Below, one piece after another: positions 1-6,452 of a stretch of DNA of 9,157 nucleotides (within the stretch, counting starts at the first letter, position 1; every line of letters starts with the position of its first letter). This DNA is from Synergistaceae bacterium. GTDB taxonomy: Bacteria; Synergistota; Synergistia; Synergistales; Aminobacteriaceae. Under the pieces are notes generated by a model. That model saw only the letters and a program-made list of their open reading frames with translations, did no database searches and was not told the DNA's origin. The DNA is taken from NCBI GenBank assembly GCA_017394925.1, contig JAFPWQ010000111.1:1-9157 (forward strand). Reading direction: 5' to 3'. The translations under genes were made by a program, and so were the position numbers.

Positions 1-1
1 G

Positions 2-736
2 AATGCTATCTTAATGATTCATTCAGGCTCTGGCGGCTTAGACTCTCAAGACTGGGCCGGTATGCTCATGCGCATGTACCTTCGTTACTGTGAGCGCGAG
101 AACTTCAGGACCAACGTTATTGAGGCAACAACGGACGAAGGAGACGGAATAAAGAACGCGACTATCTTAGTGCAGGGAGAATATGCATACGGCTTCTTAA
201 AGGCTGAACGCGGAGTACACAGACTTGTACGAATATCGCCGTTTGATTCTGCGCACAGGAGACACACGAGTTTTGCATCGGTGTTAGTGTCGCCGGAATT
301 CAATGATGACGTTGACGTTGAGATTAAGTCCGAAGACTTAAAGGTTGATACGTTCAGGGCATCAGGTGCAGGAGGCCAGTATGTGAACAGGACAGACTCA
401 GCAGTAAGAATCACGCACATACCGACGGGAATAGTCGTAACGTGTCAGAACGAACGAAGCCAGCACATGAACAGACAAGTAGCTATGCATGTCCTGAAGA
501 GCAGATTATATGAGATTGCACTGCGTGAACGTGAAGAAGAATTATCATCAGTTGTAGGCGAGAAAAAAGAATCGACATGGGGAAGTCAGATACGAAGTTA
601 TGTACTGCACCCGTATACGCTTGTGAAAGATCATCGCACGAATTACGAGAAGGGAAATATACAGTCAGTGTTAGACGGAGATATAAACGGGTTCATAATG
701 GAATATTTGCGGCAGAAAGCAAGAGGAATGTTTTAG
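2..736 (+). CDS. prfB: Peptide chain release factor 2 (RF2), 5' end cut off by window edge
   Basis: RF2 reads UGA and UAA stop codons in the ribosomal A site and triggers peptidyl-tRNA hydrolysis. The frame is open from base 2 (reading NAIL, then MIHSGSGG), so the Met at 14 is internal and about a third of the protein lies upstream. The GSGGxxxQDW stretch typical of RF2 domain 2 comes first. The stop-codon-reading tripeptide SPF, which separates RF2 from RF1 (PxT), is at 236-244. The catalytic GGQ is at 371-379 inside [19 protein letters not shown]. The C-terminal WGSQIRSYV and KDHRTN blocks are intact, and the frame stops at TAG 734-736. The residue after GGQ is Tyr where His is usual. The N-terminal programmed +1 frameshift site found in many prfB genes would lie outside the window, so autoregulation cannot be judged. 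The next gene begins 4 bases downstream. Confidence 0.96.
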   Translation, partial: NAILMIHSGSGGLDSQDWAGMLMRMYLRYCERENFRTNVIEATTDEGDGIKNATILVQGEYAYGFLKAERGVHRLVRISPFDSAHRRHTSFASVLVSPEFNDDVDVEIKSEDLKVDTFRASGAGGQYVNRTDSAVRITHIPTGIVVTCQNERSQHMNRQVAMHVLKSRLYEIALREREEELSSVVGEKKESTWGSQIRSYVLHPYTLVKDHRTNYEKGNIQSVLDGDINGFIMEYLRQKARGMF

Positions 737-740
737 TATT

Positions 741-2444
741 ATGACGCTCAGAAAATTTTTTGCGCTATTGATTCTATTTCTCACATCTTCAGCTTCATAT
801 GCTGCTTTTGTCCCTGACAGTGAGATTATCCCGGTGAAAATGCTTAAGCCCGGCATGACCGGCTATGTGCTTACGGTTCTTCGCGGCTATGACAGAGTGA
901 GAATGCCCGTAAAGATAATCAGCATATCGCACAAGAAACCCGGAGTAGAACTCACAGACGAGATATTGATTCAGTTCACAGGCCCTCACAAACTCGCACA
1001 GGGGATGTCAGGTTCACCGCTGTACATCAATAACAGGCTTGCAGGTGCAATACGTTCAGGGTGGGAGAAAAGCACACAGAAATTTGCACTTGTAACGCCC
1101 ATTGAATCAATGATGAAGATATTCGATTATCCTGACGAAAGAACACGCATGAAATATGACTCGTTTGCTGATATGTTCACTCTCTCAGGTCTGAACATAA
1201 ACACTCCTGCGGTGAAAAATATGCTTTCGTCTCTTGGGATTAATGCCTCACAGGGAATATCATCATCGGGTATGACGGGCATATCAGACGAAACAAGACT
1301 GAGGCCGGGCGATTCGATTTCTGCATTGCTTGTATGGGGAGACATTGAACTTGGTGCTGTTGGTTCTGTAACTGCTGTTGACAGACACGGAAGATTCATC
1401 GCGTTCGGTCATCCGTTGCTGAAAAGGGGCAATGCGTCATACATGGCCGCAAGGACGTTCATACATGACACGATAGACAGCTATGAATTTCCGTTCAAGC
1501 TGGGAAGTGCAGCAGGCATAACGGGAACAGTAACGCAGGACAGGGAAGCAGGTATAGGAGGCATGTCGGGATATTATGCGCAGTCGATACCGGCAAATTT
1601 AGTGTTTCGTGATTTAGATTCAAAGACCGAAAGCAAATTTAATTTCCGTGTTGCCGCTGATGAATTCATGAGCCATAAATTACTCGCAGGAGTCTTCACT
1701 GCACTTGCAGAAGAATCATGGGGGCGAAAGGGTCAGGGGACAATGAAAGTTAATCTCAGGATAGACGGCAGAAATGTCCCGAAAGGATGGTCGCGTACAG
1801 AAATTTTCTTTTCTGATGATGACATAACAGCAAATGCATTCGGTCAGTCAGTCAAGATAATCAATGCGTTTCTCACTCAGCCGTTCAGTGATATATTGCC
1901 CGCAGGATTCACGATCACAGTTGAGGCCACGCAGAAGCCTAAAGTGCTTGCGATTGAGGATATAGAGACAGTGAGCAGTGCAAAGGCCGGTGAAGAGATT
2001 GACGTGAAAGTAAAATTACGCGGCTGGCGAAAAGGACTCACGGAACAGAAATTGAAGATGAAAATTCCTGAAAGTGCATCGGGAGTAACGGAGCTTATTG
2101 TCAGGGGCGGAAGTGTTGAGCCGTTATCATCTGCGGCGGTCGAAGAGGGACTGAAGAGCATAAACAGCCTTGAGAGAATGCTTACGGAACTCAAAGCAAT
2201 TGACGCAAATAACGAACTCATAATTGAGCTTAACAATGACAATCTCAACGAGGCATTAAAGAAAGCCATGCAGAGAAAGCGTAACAGGAATTCAGATCAT
2301 GAACCTGATTTGCTGCCCGAAGAAGAAGAATATCTCAGTGAGACCAAATCACGAAGAATCAAAGAGGGCACATTGAAGATATACAGCACTGAGTATTTCA
2401 TTGACGGAATGATGAAGAGGTTAATCCATGTTCATAACGATTGA
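741..2444 (+). CDS. Secreted SpoIVB-like peptidase S55 domain protein
   Basis: This is a 567-residue protein, probably a periplasmic or surface-attached serine endopeptidase or a relative of one; its substrate is unknown. Residues 1-21 form a signal peptide (basic MTLRKFF, hydrophobic core, SASYA before AF). The S55 signature GMSGSP is at residues 88-93, with Ser90 the likely nucleophile by analogy to GDSGGP. It is followed by LAGAIR and a FALVTPIESM segment. A second lobe carries GAVGSVTAVDRHGRFIAFGHP with His224, the candidate catalytic His, then GITGTVTQD and SIPANL. These blocks recall both lobes of Bacillus SpoIVB, but in the opposite order. Residues from about 345 onward are not recognised; they include a beta-rich part and a charged helical part. 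The start is ATG 741, four bases after prfB, with AAGAGGA at 721-727 as a distant ribosome binding site. It is not a sporulation SpoIVB: no PDZ domain is evident. The fold assignment is firmer than actual protease activity. Confidence 0.8.
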   Translation: MTLRKFFALLILFLTSSASYAAFVPDSEIIPVKMLKPGMTGYVLTVLRGYDRVRMPVKIISISHKKPGVELTDEILIQFTGPHKLAQGMSGSPLYINNRLAGAIRSGWEKSTQKFALVTPIESMMKIFDYPDERTRMKYDSFADMFTLSGLNINTPAVKNMLSSLGINASQGISSSGMTGISDETRLRPGDSISALLVWGDIELGAVGSVTAVDRHGRFIAFGHPLLKRGNASYMAARTFIHDTIDSYEFPFKLGSAAGITGTVTQDREAGIGGMSGYYAQSIPANLVFRDLDSKTESKFNFRVAADEFMSHKLLAGVFTALAEESWGRKGQGTMKVNLRIDGRNVPKGWSRTEIFFSDDDITANAFGQSVKIINAFLTQPFSDILPAGFTITVEATQKPKVLAIEDIETVSSAKAGEEIDVKVKLRGWRKGLTEQKLKMKIPESASGVTELIVRGGSVEPLSSAAVEEGLKSINSLERMLTELKAIDANNELIIELNNDNLNEALKKAMQRKRNRNSDHEPDLLPEEEEYLSETKSRRIKEGTLKIYSTEYFIDGMMKRLIHVHND

Positions 2445-3003
2445 AGGCATTGACGGATCCGGCAAGACTACGCAGTCTCAAAGACTCTCAGAATGGCTTG
2501 AAGAACGCATGCACACGAAGACTATTCGCACGTATGAGCCTTACGCATTCAGGGATGTAATTCTCGGCAGTAAAGGCATATCTCCGATGTCTGAATTATT
2601 GCTCTTTCTTGCTGACAGGGCAGAACATGTGAATAATATAATTCTTCCGGCAATCATAAACGGTCATCACGTGATATGCGAACGCTATAACGATTCGACT
2701 CTTGCGTATCAGTGCGGTGGTCATGGCCTGAATGTTAGTCATGTGAAGAGCATAATAGCCTCGTGTAAATTCCCTGAGCCTGACGTGAAAATTCTGCTCG
2801 ATATAAATCCTGAGCTCGCATATTCCAGAGTAAAACAGCGTCATAATCTCAACGATAAATTTGAGTCCGAAGGTCTTTCACTCATGAAGCGCGTATCAGA
2901 ATTTTATCGCACTCTTGCAGGCTATATAGTGATTCACTGTGAGGCCATGAATGAGTCAGACGTGTTTGCGAAGATAACATCAGAACTGGAGAAGTACATA
3001 TGA
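2428..3003 (+). CDS. tmk: Thymidylate kinase (dTMP kinase)
   Basis: This cytosolic enzyme phosphorylates dTMP to dTDP with ATP for dTTP synthesis. The 191-residue protein opens with MFITIEGIDGSGKTTQ, whose P-loop GIDGSGKTT is at residues 7-15. ADRAEH (62-67) and ERYNDSTLAYQ (85-95) match the family DRxxH and D/E-R-Y substrate-site motifs. A LID-like basic stretch with KQRHNLNDKFESEG follows near residues 133-147. The ATG at 2428 lies inside the end of the S55 gene (17-base overlap) and has AAGAGG at 2415-2420 as a ribosome binding site. The family block TREPGGT is altered here to TYEPYAF (35-41), losing the Arg and both Gly residues. The protein is slightly shorter than the usual 205-215 residues. 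The neighbours yaaR, holB and ricT match the classic tmk neighbourhood. Identity is secure; the altered block makes efficiency uncertain. Confidence 0.93.
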   Translation: MFITIEGIDGSGKTTQSQRLSEWLEERMHTKTIRTYEPYAFRDVILGSKGISPMSELLLFLADRAEHVNNIILPAIINGHHVICERYNDSTLAYQCGGHGLNVSHVKSIIASCKFPEPDVKILLDINPELAYSRVKQRHNLNDKFESEGLSLMKRVSEFYRTLAGYIVIHCEAMNESDVFAKITSELEKYI

Positions 3004-3470
3004 GCGGCCCTGTTCAGATAAAACGTTCAGGGGGTAATGCGCCGTCGTCATCGCCTCAGACAAGAATCGAATCGGGAAGTTCAAGCACAGGTTATCACTC
3101 ATCACCTGCTGAATCAATCACGAGTGCAAATCCGTTTTCGTTCGAGTCAGCAATGGAGTCATCAGAGCTTGAAGATTTGCTTGACCAGTTATATGAACTC
3201 TCAGACAGATTATCAGTTTTTCCCGGCGGAAGACTAATCGAAGAATACAGATCTGTTTTGTCGGAACTGCTCAGACGTGCGGCACAGGGATTGCGGATCA
3301 AACGTGATATGCGCTGGCGTAAAACTGATCGTAAACTTTACATCACGATTGAGCGTACAGAGCAGGCAATGGATGAACTTGAAGAGGCATTCAAATATGA
3401 GGGCAATAAAACGAAGGCACTAGCATTAATGGAGGAGATAAAAGGTTGTCTGATCTCGCTCTTAATGTAA
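3000..3470 (+). CDS. YaaR/DUF327 family protein
   Basis: This 156-residue protein of unknown biochemical function matches the small YaaR (DUF327) family usually found between tmk and holB in Firmicutes. Residues 1 to about 50 are rich in Ser, Gly and Pro and look disordered. From about residue 55 the protein is helical: ELEDLLDQLYELSDRL, then an EEYRSVLSELLRRAAQG block. It ends in a MEEIKGCLISLLM tail that resembles the family's GEIKGLLINLY ending. No enzyme motif, signal peptide or membrane segment is visible. The start ATG overlaps the tmk stop as ATGA (3000-3003), which suggests translational coupling, and the 3' end overlaps holB by 25 bases. The assignment rests on the C-terminal pattern plus gene order, with no experimentally known activity to transfer. 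Confidence 0.8.
   Translation: MSGPVQIKRSGGNAPSSSPQTRIESGSSSTGYHSSPAESITSANPFSFESAMESSELEDLLDQLYELSDRLSVFPGGRLIEEYRSVLSELLRRAAQGLRIKRDMRWRKTDRKLYITIERTEQAMDELEEAFKYEGNKTKALALMEEIKGCLISLLM
3431..3436 (+). promoter_or_regulatory. Ribosome binding site deciding the TTG start of holB
   Basis: GGAGGA lies 9 bases before the TTG at 3446, inside the end of the yaaR coding region. It supports TTG 3446 over later in-frame Met codons, the first of which is far inside the conserved domain. Confidence 0.7.
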
Positions 3471-4165
3471 CGTGGCAGAATATATTACGTGAGTGTGAAT
3501 CAGAAAATATTCCGCATACACGTGCAATAGTATCGCCGTCAAAATGGCATGATGAAATAATAGAATCGCTCGCAAATATTATTCTGGGAAGTTACAGACC
3601 TTCACACCCTGATTTACTCATTGCAGGAAGCACAGATAAAGCACCTGACATAGACACATGCCGTAATTTGATTCAGGATATTGCACTCAGGCCGTTAGAA
3701 TCAGACAAGCGTCTTGCTGTAATCATGAACGCCGGAAGACTGAATCAAAACGCAGGAAACAGTTTATTGAAACTTTCAGAAGAGCCGCCTTCACATGCAT
3801 ATATATTATTCTTAATGGACGATGCAAAATTTTTTCTTGGAACGTTAAAGAGCCGTTCACGATTCAGTGTGTTAATCTCAGATGAAAGTTTTGATTCAGC
3901 AAAGCCCCCTGAGACAGAATCAGAATGGCTTGAATGGTTATCAGGCAAACGCGATAATGCGAGTATAGCCTCAGACCTTGACTCATGGACTAATTACGCA
4001 GTCAGGGAAAAAGATTTTATGCTTGCAGATAAGATTTACAGATTGAAGCTCATAAACGACAGAAAAAATTTATCAGCTGCAATTATGAGCGACATGATAA
4101 TACTTACACTTAAAGATAAAGAAGGCAGTAACGAAATTGAAGACATATTTAACGATATTTGGTAA
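3446..4165 (+). CDS. holB: DNA polymerase III delta' subunit, short form
   Basis: Delta' is a structural subunit of the replication clamp loader and belongs to the AAA+ superfamily. The 239-residue product has the order typical of delta': HPDLLI at 54-59, a helix with RNLIQDIALRPLE (73-85), KRLAVIMNAGRLNQNAGNSLLKLSEEPP (88-115), then ILFLMDD and TLKSRSRF (133-140), equivalent to the TxxSRC arginine-finger motif. The P-loop site is replaced by HTRAIVSPSKWHDE (24-37), and the Walker B acidic residues are replaced by MNAG. The zinc-binding Cys cluster is absent. Loss of ATP binding is known in delta' subunits, so this does not argue against function. The protein is about 100 residues shorter than typical and seems to have a reduced C-terminal collar domain. 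It starts at TTG, overlapping yaaR by 25 bases, and overlaps the PSP1 gene by 29 bases. Confidence 0.87.
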   Translation: MSDLALNVTWQNILRECESENIPHTRAIVSPSKWHDEIIESLANIILGSYRPSHPDLLIAGSTDKAPDIDTCRNLIQDIALRPLESDKRLAVIMNAGRLNQNAGNSLLKLSEEPPSHAYILFLMDDAKFFLGTLKSRSRFSVLISDESFDSAKPPETESEWLEWLSGKRDNASIASDLDSWTNYAVREKDFMLADKIYRLKLINDRKNLSAAIMSDMIILTLKDKEGSNEIEDIFNDIW

Positions 4166-5240
4166 GCCAAGATATTTAGGTTTAATGAGACTGAATGACG
4201 AAGATATTCTGAATCATAATAAATGGCTTGTGCTTAAGACATCGCGCGGTTATGAAATGGGTTTACTGGGAGGAATGCTGACTCAGGAACAGGAATCACG
4301 GTATAGGTCAGAGACTTCAAATTATGAGGAAACGACAGAAGCAATGTTACAGGACGCAGAATTTTTGCGTGAGGCAGATATTAATGACATTGAGAGTTAT
4401 TACGAATGCAGACGCGAAGAAGAAGAAGCATTATTGCGTGCGCGTGAATTGCTTTCGGAACATGAGATTATGATGAAACTTGTAGATGTCGAATACATGC
4501 TTGACCGAAAGAAATTATATTTTTACTTCACGGCAGAACAGCGTGTAGATTTCCGCGCATACGTGAGAGATCTTGCGCATGAGTTCAAGACCCGGATTGA
4601 GATGCGTCAGATAGGAATACGGGATGAGGCAAGAATAGTACGTGGCATTGCGTCATGCGGCCGTCCGTGCTGCTGCAGTTACTGGTTACGGGGATTCATG
4701 CCCATAAGCATAAAGATAGTGAAGGAACAGAGAAGTGCATTGAACCCGACGAAAATATCGGGCTTATGCGGAAGGTTAATGTGCTGCATGTCATACGAAC
4801 AGGAAATATATTCAGAAATGTGGTCAAAACTTCCAGGACCAGGCACGAAGATAAAAACTGAACAGGGCTCATATACGCTTGAGAGTTTAGATGTCGGACG
4901 CGAACATGTGAATATTCGTTTTCCGTCGGGCAGGCTTGTACCCGTTTCAATTTCAGAATTTCCGGATTTCAAAGAGACAGTGCTTAGAGGCGAGGAATGG
5001 GGCGAGGATAAAGAGCTTGCCGCAAAAAAGAAAGCAGCACAGGAACGAATCGAAAGACTCGAACGTGCAAAGCAGGCAAGGCATAAAATCAAAGTGAATG
5101 CAAAACCGTTAAAACCATCACCAGCGAAGGCAAAGCCCAAATCAAAAAAGCAGAATCAGAATCAGAATCGCAATGTGAGCCGTGAAGGACAGCCAAAGAA
5201 GAAAAAACCGAAAAGTAAATTGCATCACGGGAATGAATAA
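4137..5240 (+). CDS. ricT: PSP1 domain protein, RicT/YaaT-like
   Basis: In Bacillus, RicT (YaaT) forms the RicA-RicF-RicT complex that carries iron-sulfur clusters and stimulates RNase Y-dependent mRNA maturation; the same role here is inferred. The 367-residue product begins with a YLTIFGKPRYLG strand region and LKTSRGYEMG. It continues through a charged helical stretch to the PSP1 core with KLYFYFTAEQRVDFRAYVRDL. The Cys signature follows: CGRPCCC at 174-180 and CGRLMCC at 211-217, with LNPTKISGL between them, giving seven closely placed cysteines. Residues from about 298 to the end are a Lys/Arg/Pro/Gln-rich tail that looks disordered and could bind RNA. The start is TTG 4137, within the holB 3' end, with a weak GAAGG at 4121-4125. 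The first strand is lost if Met16 (4185) is used instead, so TTG is preferred. No ricA or ricF gene is in the window. Confidence 0.85.
   Translation: MKTYLTIFGKPRYLGLMRLNDEDILNHNKWLVLKTSRGYEMGLLGGMLTQEQESRYRSETSNYEETTEAMLQDAEFLREADINDIESYYECRREEEEALLRARELLSEHEIMMKLVDVEYMLDRKKLYFYFTAEQRVDFRAYVRDLAHEFKTRIEMRQIGIRDEARIVRGIASCGRPCCCSYWLRGFMPISIKIVKEQRSALNPTKISGLCGRLMCCMSYEQEIYSEMWSKLPGPGTKIKTEQGSYTLESLDVGREHVNIRFPSGRLVPVSISEFPDFKETVLRGEEWGEDKELAAKKKAAQERIERLERAKQARHKIKVNAKPLKPSPAKAKPKSKKQNQNQNRNVSREGQPKKKKPKSKLHHGNE
5151..5168 (+). repeat. Three tandem copies of the hexamer CAGAAT
   Basis: Three perfect copies of CAGAAT sit in the basic tail of the PSP1 protein and encode Gln-Asn pairs, followed by a diverged copy (CGCAAT) giving Arg-Asn. 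Because the unit is six bases, slippage would lengthen or shorten the tail without breaking the frame. Confidence 0.85.
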
Positions 5241-5298
5241 TCAGATAATCATCAGCAAAATATAGCAGGTTTGTGAAATTTATGCCGAAATATATATA
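5220..5298 (+). promoter_or_regulatory. Candidate promoter region between the housekeeping run and the sugar module
   Basis: The 89 bases between the PSP1 stop and the glycosyltransferase ATG form the first real gap on the + strand. Two weak sigma70-like pairs can be proposed: TTGCAT (5220-5225) with GATAAT (5244-5249) at 18-base spacing, and TTGTGA (5271-5276) with TATATA (5293-5298) at 16-base spacing. Neither is a full consensus match, and no terminator hairpin precedes them, so read-through from upstream is equally possible. Confidence 0.3.
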
Positions 5299-5310
5299 TC
5301 ATAACAGGCA

Positions 5311-5320
5311 GAAGGGGAGA
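5311..5320 (+). promoter_or_regulatory. Ribosome binding site deciding the glycosyltransferase start
   Basis: GAAGGGGAGA ends 9 bases before ATG 5330. The upstream in-frame GTG 5273 and ATG 5282 have no comparable site, and the residues they would add (MPKYIYHN onward) are not part of the glycosyltransferase fold. Confidence 0.7.
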
Positions 5321-5329
5321 ACTATAATA

Positions 5330-6427
5330 ATGAAAGATACAGAAAATACTAATGCACCTGACGTATCAGTAGTTGTGTTAATATACAATGGAGCATGGGA
5401 ACGGGTAAGGGCAACATTGAATTCTATTGTGAGTCAAAAGGGTATTAATTTTGATGTCATAATAATAGATGATTGTTCTGAAGTGAAATTCTTTGACAAA
5501 ATAAAGGATTTCTTTTTACGTCATGATTTCACAGATTACAGACTGACCGCGCACACAGAGAATCTTGGCATAATAAAGACATATCTTGAGGCAGCACAGG
5601 CAGCACGTACAGAATATATGCGTGTACTTGAACAGGGAGATATGTTCTTTGATGAATACGCATTGAGGGATTCATATAATTATGCAGTCAGAACGGATGC
5701 AGAAGTTCTTATTACACAGGCCGTATTTTACCGTGCATTCTCGAATCCCGTCGAGCTTATTGCTCATCGTCGTTACCCTCAGAATATCAGAGCGTATGAC
5801 AATCCTGATGATCTCAAAGAAAGTTACCTGCTCAGAAATGATAATATTTCTGGTGCCAGTGTATTATACAGGTGCGATGTCTTTATACAGTACATGAAAG
5901 AAGCAGTTGACGAAGGCATTAAATATCTTGAGGACTTTATGATAAAGTGCATGATATTTGATGAAAGGCGGATACGTTTTCTTGAAAGAAACGCAATTTA
6001 TTACGAATTCGGAGCAGGAATATCAACAGTTCAGGGCAATGATACCCCGTTCAGGACTCAGGAAATGTATGATGCAATGCAGCTTGACCAGATCAGAACA
6101 GATGAAATGCTGCTGAGACGGTGCATGAATTATCCTTCAGAATTTTCGGAGAAACTTGCTGCTTTAATTAACACTAAAAAAGCCAGAAGAAAGCGTAAGA
6201 AAGAAATAGAAAAAGAGATTGAATACAGGCAGAAACTGAAAGACAAATTGGGAATTATTTCTGTACCTGTTATACTTGCAAGGCGTTTGACGGGTTTTAT
6301 AAAAAGAAAGTTACGTCATGAAAAAAATGTTAAGTCCGAGGTTTTTGTTGATAAGATTCAAACAAATATTTTAACAGACACGGACGTTTCAACAGAATTT
6401 GCGAATTTCTGCATGAACCGCGAATAA
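5330..6427 (+). CDS. Family 2 (GT-A) glycosyltransferase
   Basis: The product probably transfers a sugar from a nucleotide donor onto a growing surface glycan at the cytoplasmic face of the membrane. Donor and acceptor cannot be read from the sequence. The 365-residue protein starts with the GT2 strand DVSVVVLIYNG (11-21). Next come VIIIDDCSE with Asp47-Asp48, NLGIIKTYLEAAQAA, and EQGD at 101-104 in the place of the metal-binding DxD. YLEDFMIK follows, with Glu201-Asp202 in the place of the usual ED catalytic base. The region after about residue 280 is strongly basic (KKARRKRKKEIEKE, then a hydrophobic IISVPVILARR segment), which suggests peripheral membrane attachment. No transmembrane helix of clear length is present. 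The neighbouring fdtA and fdtB-like genes suggest it may use or build next to a 3-amino-3,6-dideoxyhexose; that link is inference. Confidence 0.82.
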   Translation: MKDTENTNAPDVSVVVLIYNGAWERVRATLNSIVSQKGINFDVIIIDDCSEVKFFDKIKDFFLRHDFTDYRLTAHTENLGIIKTYLEAAQAARTEYMRVLEQGDMFFDEYALRDSYNYAVRTDAEVLITQAVFYRAFSNPVELIAHRRYPQNIRAYDNPDDLKESYLLRNDNISGASVLYRCDVFIQYMKEAVDEGIKYLEDFMIKCMIFDERRIRFLERNAIYYEFGAGISTVQGNDTPFRTQEMYDAMQLDQIRTDEMLLRRCMNYPSEFSEKLAALINTKKARRKRKKEIEKEIEYRQKLKDKLGIISVPVILARRLTGFIKRKLRHEKNVKSEVFVDKIQTNILTDTDVSTEFANFCMNRE

Positions 6428-6438
6428 TCGCGAATAAT
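6419..6438 (+). repeat. Tandem duplication of a 10-base unit across the glycosyltransferase stop codon
   Basis: CGCGAATAAT occurs twice back to back (6419-6428 and 6429-6438). The first copy contains the glycosyltransferase TAA stop, and the second lies immediately before the GGAGGG ribosome binding site of the next gene. Confidence 0.9.
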
Positions 6439-6444
6439 GGAGGG
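6439..6444 (+). promoter_or_regulatory. Ribosome binding site for the ketoisomerase TTG start
   Basis: GGAGGG lies 8 bases before TTG 6453, giving strong support for this non-ATG start. The next in-frame Met (residue 7) has no such site and would cut into the first strand. Confidence 0.75.
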
Positions 6445-6452
6445 AAATAAGA

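Noticed and set aside
2..120. Programmed frameshift site of prfB
   Set aside because: That site lies near codon 25 of the full gene, and the window begins well downstream of it.
85..420. 111-codon open frame opposite prfB
   Set aside because: It lies entirely within a highly conserved release factor sequence and has no protein family pattern.
1877..2269. 130-codon open frame on the - strand opposite the S55 gene
   Set aside because: It is fully antisense to a well-supported gene, its translation is Ser/Ile/Phe-rich as expected of a shadow frame, and no ribosome binding site or family motif is visible.
741..2444. True sporulation SpoIVB
   Set aside because: There is no PDZ-like N-terminal domain, the catalytic lobes are in the opposite order, and there are no sporulation genes nearby.
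3037..3237. 66-codon + strand frame within yaaR
   Set aside because: It is an alternative frame of the Ser-rich N-terminal region, with no ribosome binding site; the yaaR frame continues into a recognisable family domain.
4679..5140. 153-codon open frame on the - strand opposite the PSP1 gene
   Set aside because: Its Phe/Ala/Ser-rich translation mirrors the Lys/Arg/Glu codons of the basic tail, so it is a composition shadow.
5323..5328. TATAAT just before the glycosyltransferase ATG
   Set aside because: It abuts the start codon and lies after the ribosome binding site, so a promoter here would remove that site; no -35 element sits at the right distance.
5273..5329. Upstream GTG 5273 or ATG 5282 as the glycosyltransferase start
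   Set aside because: Neither has a ribosome binding site, and GAAGGGGAGA before ATG 5330 is strong.
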